Below, in pieces: positions 5,134 to 6,217 of a stretch of 6,217 bases of DNA. This DNA comes from Elusimicrobia bacterium RIFCSPLOWO2_01_FULL_59_12 (lineage in GTDB: Bacteria; Elusimicrobiota; Elusimicrobia; 2-01-FULL-59-12). Position numbers and translations under genes: made by a program. The DNA is taken from positions 5,149 through 11,365 of the forward strand of contig MGUR01000053.1 of assembly GCA_001800075.1 (NCBI GenBank), given 5' to 3'. The stretch's first letter is position 1. Each line of letters opens with the position of its first letter. The notes under the pieces were generated by a model. It saw nothing but the letters and a program-made list of their open reading frames with translations. It searched no databases and had not been told where the DNA came from.

Positions 5134-6217
5134 ATGAAGTTACCCAAAACCCGGGCCTTTCTCTGGAAGAAGAACCGCCTTTTGCTGCTGGATCAGCGGG
5201 TGCTTCCGCACGCGGTCGTATGGCGAACCTGCCGGACGTGGCGCCAGGTGGCGCAGGGGATTGGCGATATGGTGGTGCGCGGTGCCCCCGCGATCGGCTG
5301 CACGGCCGCCTATGGCGTGCTGCTGGCCGCCCGCTCACGGGAAGCCCGCTCCGAAGGCGATGCGCGGAAGGAACTGACGGCGGCGGCGCAGGGCCTGATC
5401 AAAGCGCGGCCCACCGCGGTGAACCTGCGCTGGGCCCTGGAACGGATGGGAACCGTATGGGGACGATCCTTTGCTTCGGGGAAGCAGCTCGTCAAAGCTC
5501 TGGAAGCGGAAGCCCGGGCGATCGAGGAGGAAGATCGGGCCGCCAATCAGGCGATGGGGCGCAACGGCGCCGCATTGCTCAGCTCCGGGGCGACCGTCTT
5601 GACTCATTGCAACACCGGTTCTTTGGCGACGGCAGGGCTGGGGACGGCCTTCGGCGTCATTTGGACGGCTTTTCAGGAAGGCAAGATCCGCAGGGTGCTG
5701 GCCGGCGAAACCCGTCCGTATCTGCAGGGCGCGCGGCTGACCGCGTGGGAACTGCAGAAAGAACGGATTCCATTTCAGTTGATCACCGATAATATGGCGG
5801 CTCATTTAATGAAAACCGAAAAGATCGATGCTGTTATCGTGGGCGCGGACCGCATTGCGGCGAATGGCGATACCGCCAACAAGATCGGCACCTACAGCCT
5901 GGCCGTCCTGGCGGCGCACCACAAGATCCCGTTTTATATCGCGGCCCCTCTGTCCACCGTGGATGCATCGACCCCGCACGGAGACGCTATCCCGATTGAG
6001 GAACGCTCCGCCGAGGAAGTCACATCGCTCCGCGGCCACCGGGTGGCCCCTAAAGGGACCGAAGCCCGGCATCCCGCTTTTGATGTGACACCCGCGTCGC
6101 TGATCACGGCCATCATCACGGAGCGCGGCGTCGCCCGGGCGCCGTATGGAAGGGCGCTCAAGGATTTTTCGCTTCACCTACCGTCACCCCGGCAAAACCG
6201 CCACACGTCGGGCGGTC
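5134..6217 (+). CDS. mtnA: S-methyl-5-thioribose-1-phosphate isomerase (3' end beyond window)
   Basis: MtnA converts 5-methylthioribose 1-phosphate to 5-methylthioribulose 1-phosphate in the methionine salvage pathway; it belongs to the eIF2B-alpha/beta/delta-like fold family. I translated the frame myself: 361 codons are open to the window end, already slightly longer than the roughly 345-350 residues usual for the family, so the stop should be close. Motifs in order are LLLLDQRVLP (16-25), DMVVRGAPAIG (45-55), THCNTGSLATAGLGTAFG (157-174) with predicted catalytic C159, ETRPYLQGARLTAWEL (192-207), and IVGADRIAANGDTANKIGTY (235-254) with predicted catalytic D239, then STVDASTPHGDAIPIEER. ETRP is preceded by Gly191, where Asp or Cys is common. 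The ATG at 5134 is the only plausible start after an in-frame TAA at 5074. It has no Shine-Dalgarno and follows the 8-base-unit repeat. Confidence 0.95.
   Translation, partial: MKLPKTRAFLWKKNRLLLLDQRVLPHAVVWRTCRTWRQVAQGIGDMVVRGAPAIGCTAAYGVLLAARSREARSEGDARKELTAAAQGLIKARPTAVNLRWALERMGTVWGRSFASGKQLVKALEAEARAIEEEDRAANQAMGRNGAALLSSGATVLTHCNTGSLATAGLGTAFGVIWTAFQEGKIRRVLAGETRPYLQGARLTAWELQKERIPFQLITDNMAAHLMKTEKIDAVIVGADRIAANGDTANKIGTYSLAVLAAHHKIPFYIAAPLSTVDASTPHGDAIPIEERSAEEVTSLRGHRVAPKGTEARHPAFDVTPASLITAIITERGVARAPYGRALKDFSLHLPSPRQNRHTSGG

Noticed and set aside
5055..5792. 245-codon plus-strand frame overlapping mtnA
   Set aside because: It is low-complexity Gly/Arg-rich translation in a shifted frame. 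The frame starting at 5134 gives a clear MtnA over the same bases.
5335..6177. Minus-strand open frames opposite mtnA (5335-5805 and 5806-6177)
   Set aside because: They are shadows of the mtnA codons, have no recognisable motifs, and lack start signals.

Overview
The window is a stretch of bacterial chromosome carrying ordinary housekeeping genes in three blocks. It is moderately GC-rich. The source looks like an environmental or uncultivated Gram-negative-type bacterium: GroEL ends in an unusual MPNPSDMY tail, the chaperonin operon has a CIRCE operator, and the gene order does not match any model organism I recognise. I cannot place the phylum from sequence alone. Elusimicrobiota, Omnitrophota or Nitrospirota-like lineages are only guesses.

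Block 1 (1-2424, + strand). The window opens in the C-terminal part of a glutamate 5-kinase (proB) reading frame that stops at 283 with no PUA domain. The groESL promoter begins inside the end of that frame: its -35 box overlaps the proB stop codon. A CIRCE operator overlaps the -10 box, and groES and groEL follow, each with a good Shine-Dalgarno. A very strong hairpin terminator closes the block.

Block 2 (2445-2972, - strand). A stand-alone receiver-domain response regulator converges on groEL and shares its terminator. It has an enlarged beta4-beta5 region and a Ser/Thr/Gln-rich tail, with no output domain and no kinase gene nearby.

Block 3 (3122-6217, + strand). A near-consensus promoter drives yggS (PLP homeostasis), followed by proC (last step of proline synthesis), yggU (DUF167) and a nearly complete mtnA (methionine salvage) that runs off the window end. 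The yggS-proC-yggU order is a widespread conserved neighbourhood, but yggT is absent and mtnA has been added. The predicted leader of yggS is only a few bases long. The proC and mtnA starts have no Shine-Dalgarno, and each sits directly after an imperfect inverted repeat built from short tandem units (period 7 before proC, period 8 before mtnA).

I see no mobile element, CRISPR array, tRNA or rRNA. The most interesting structures are the two intergenic repeats, the overlap of the proB end with the heat-shock promoter, and the difference in translation-start type between the chaperonin operon and the yggS operon.
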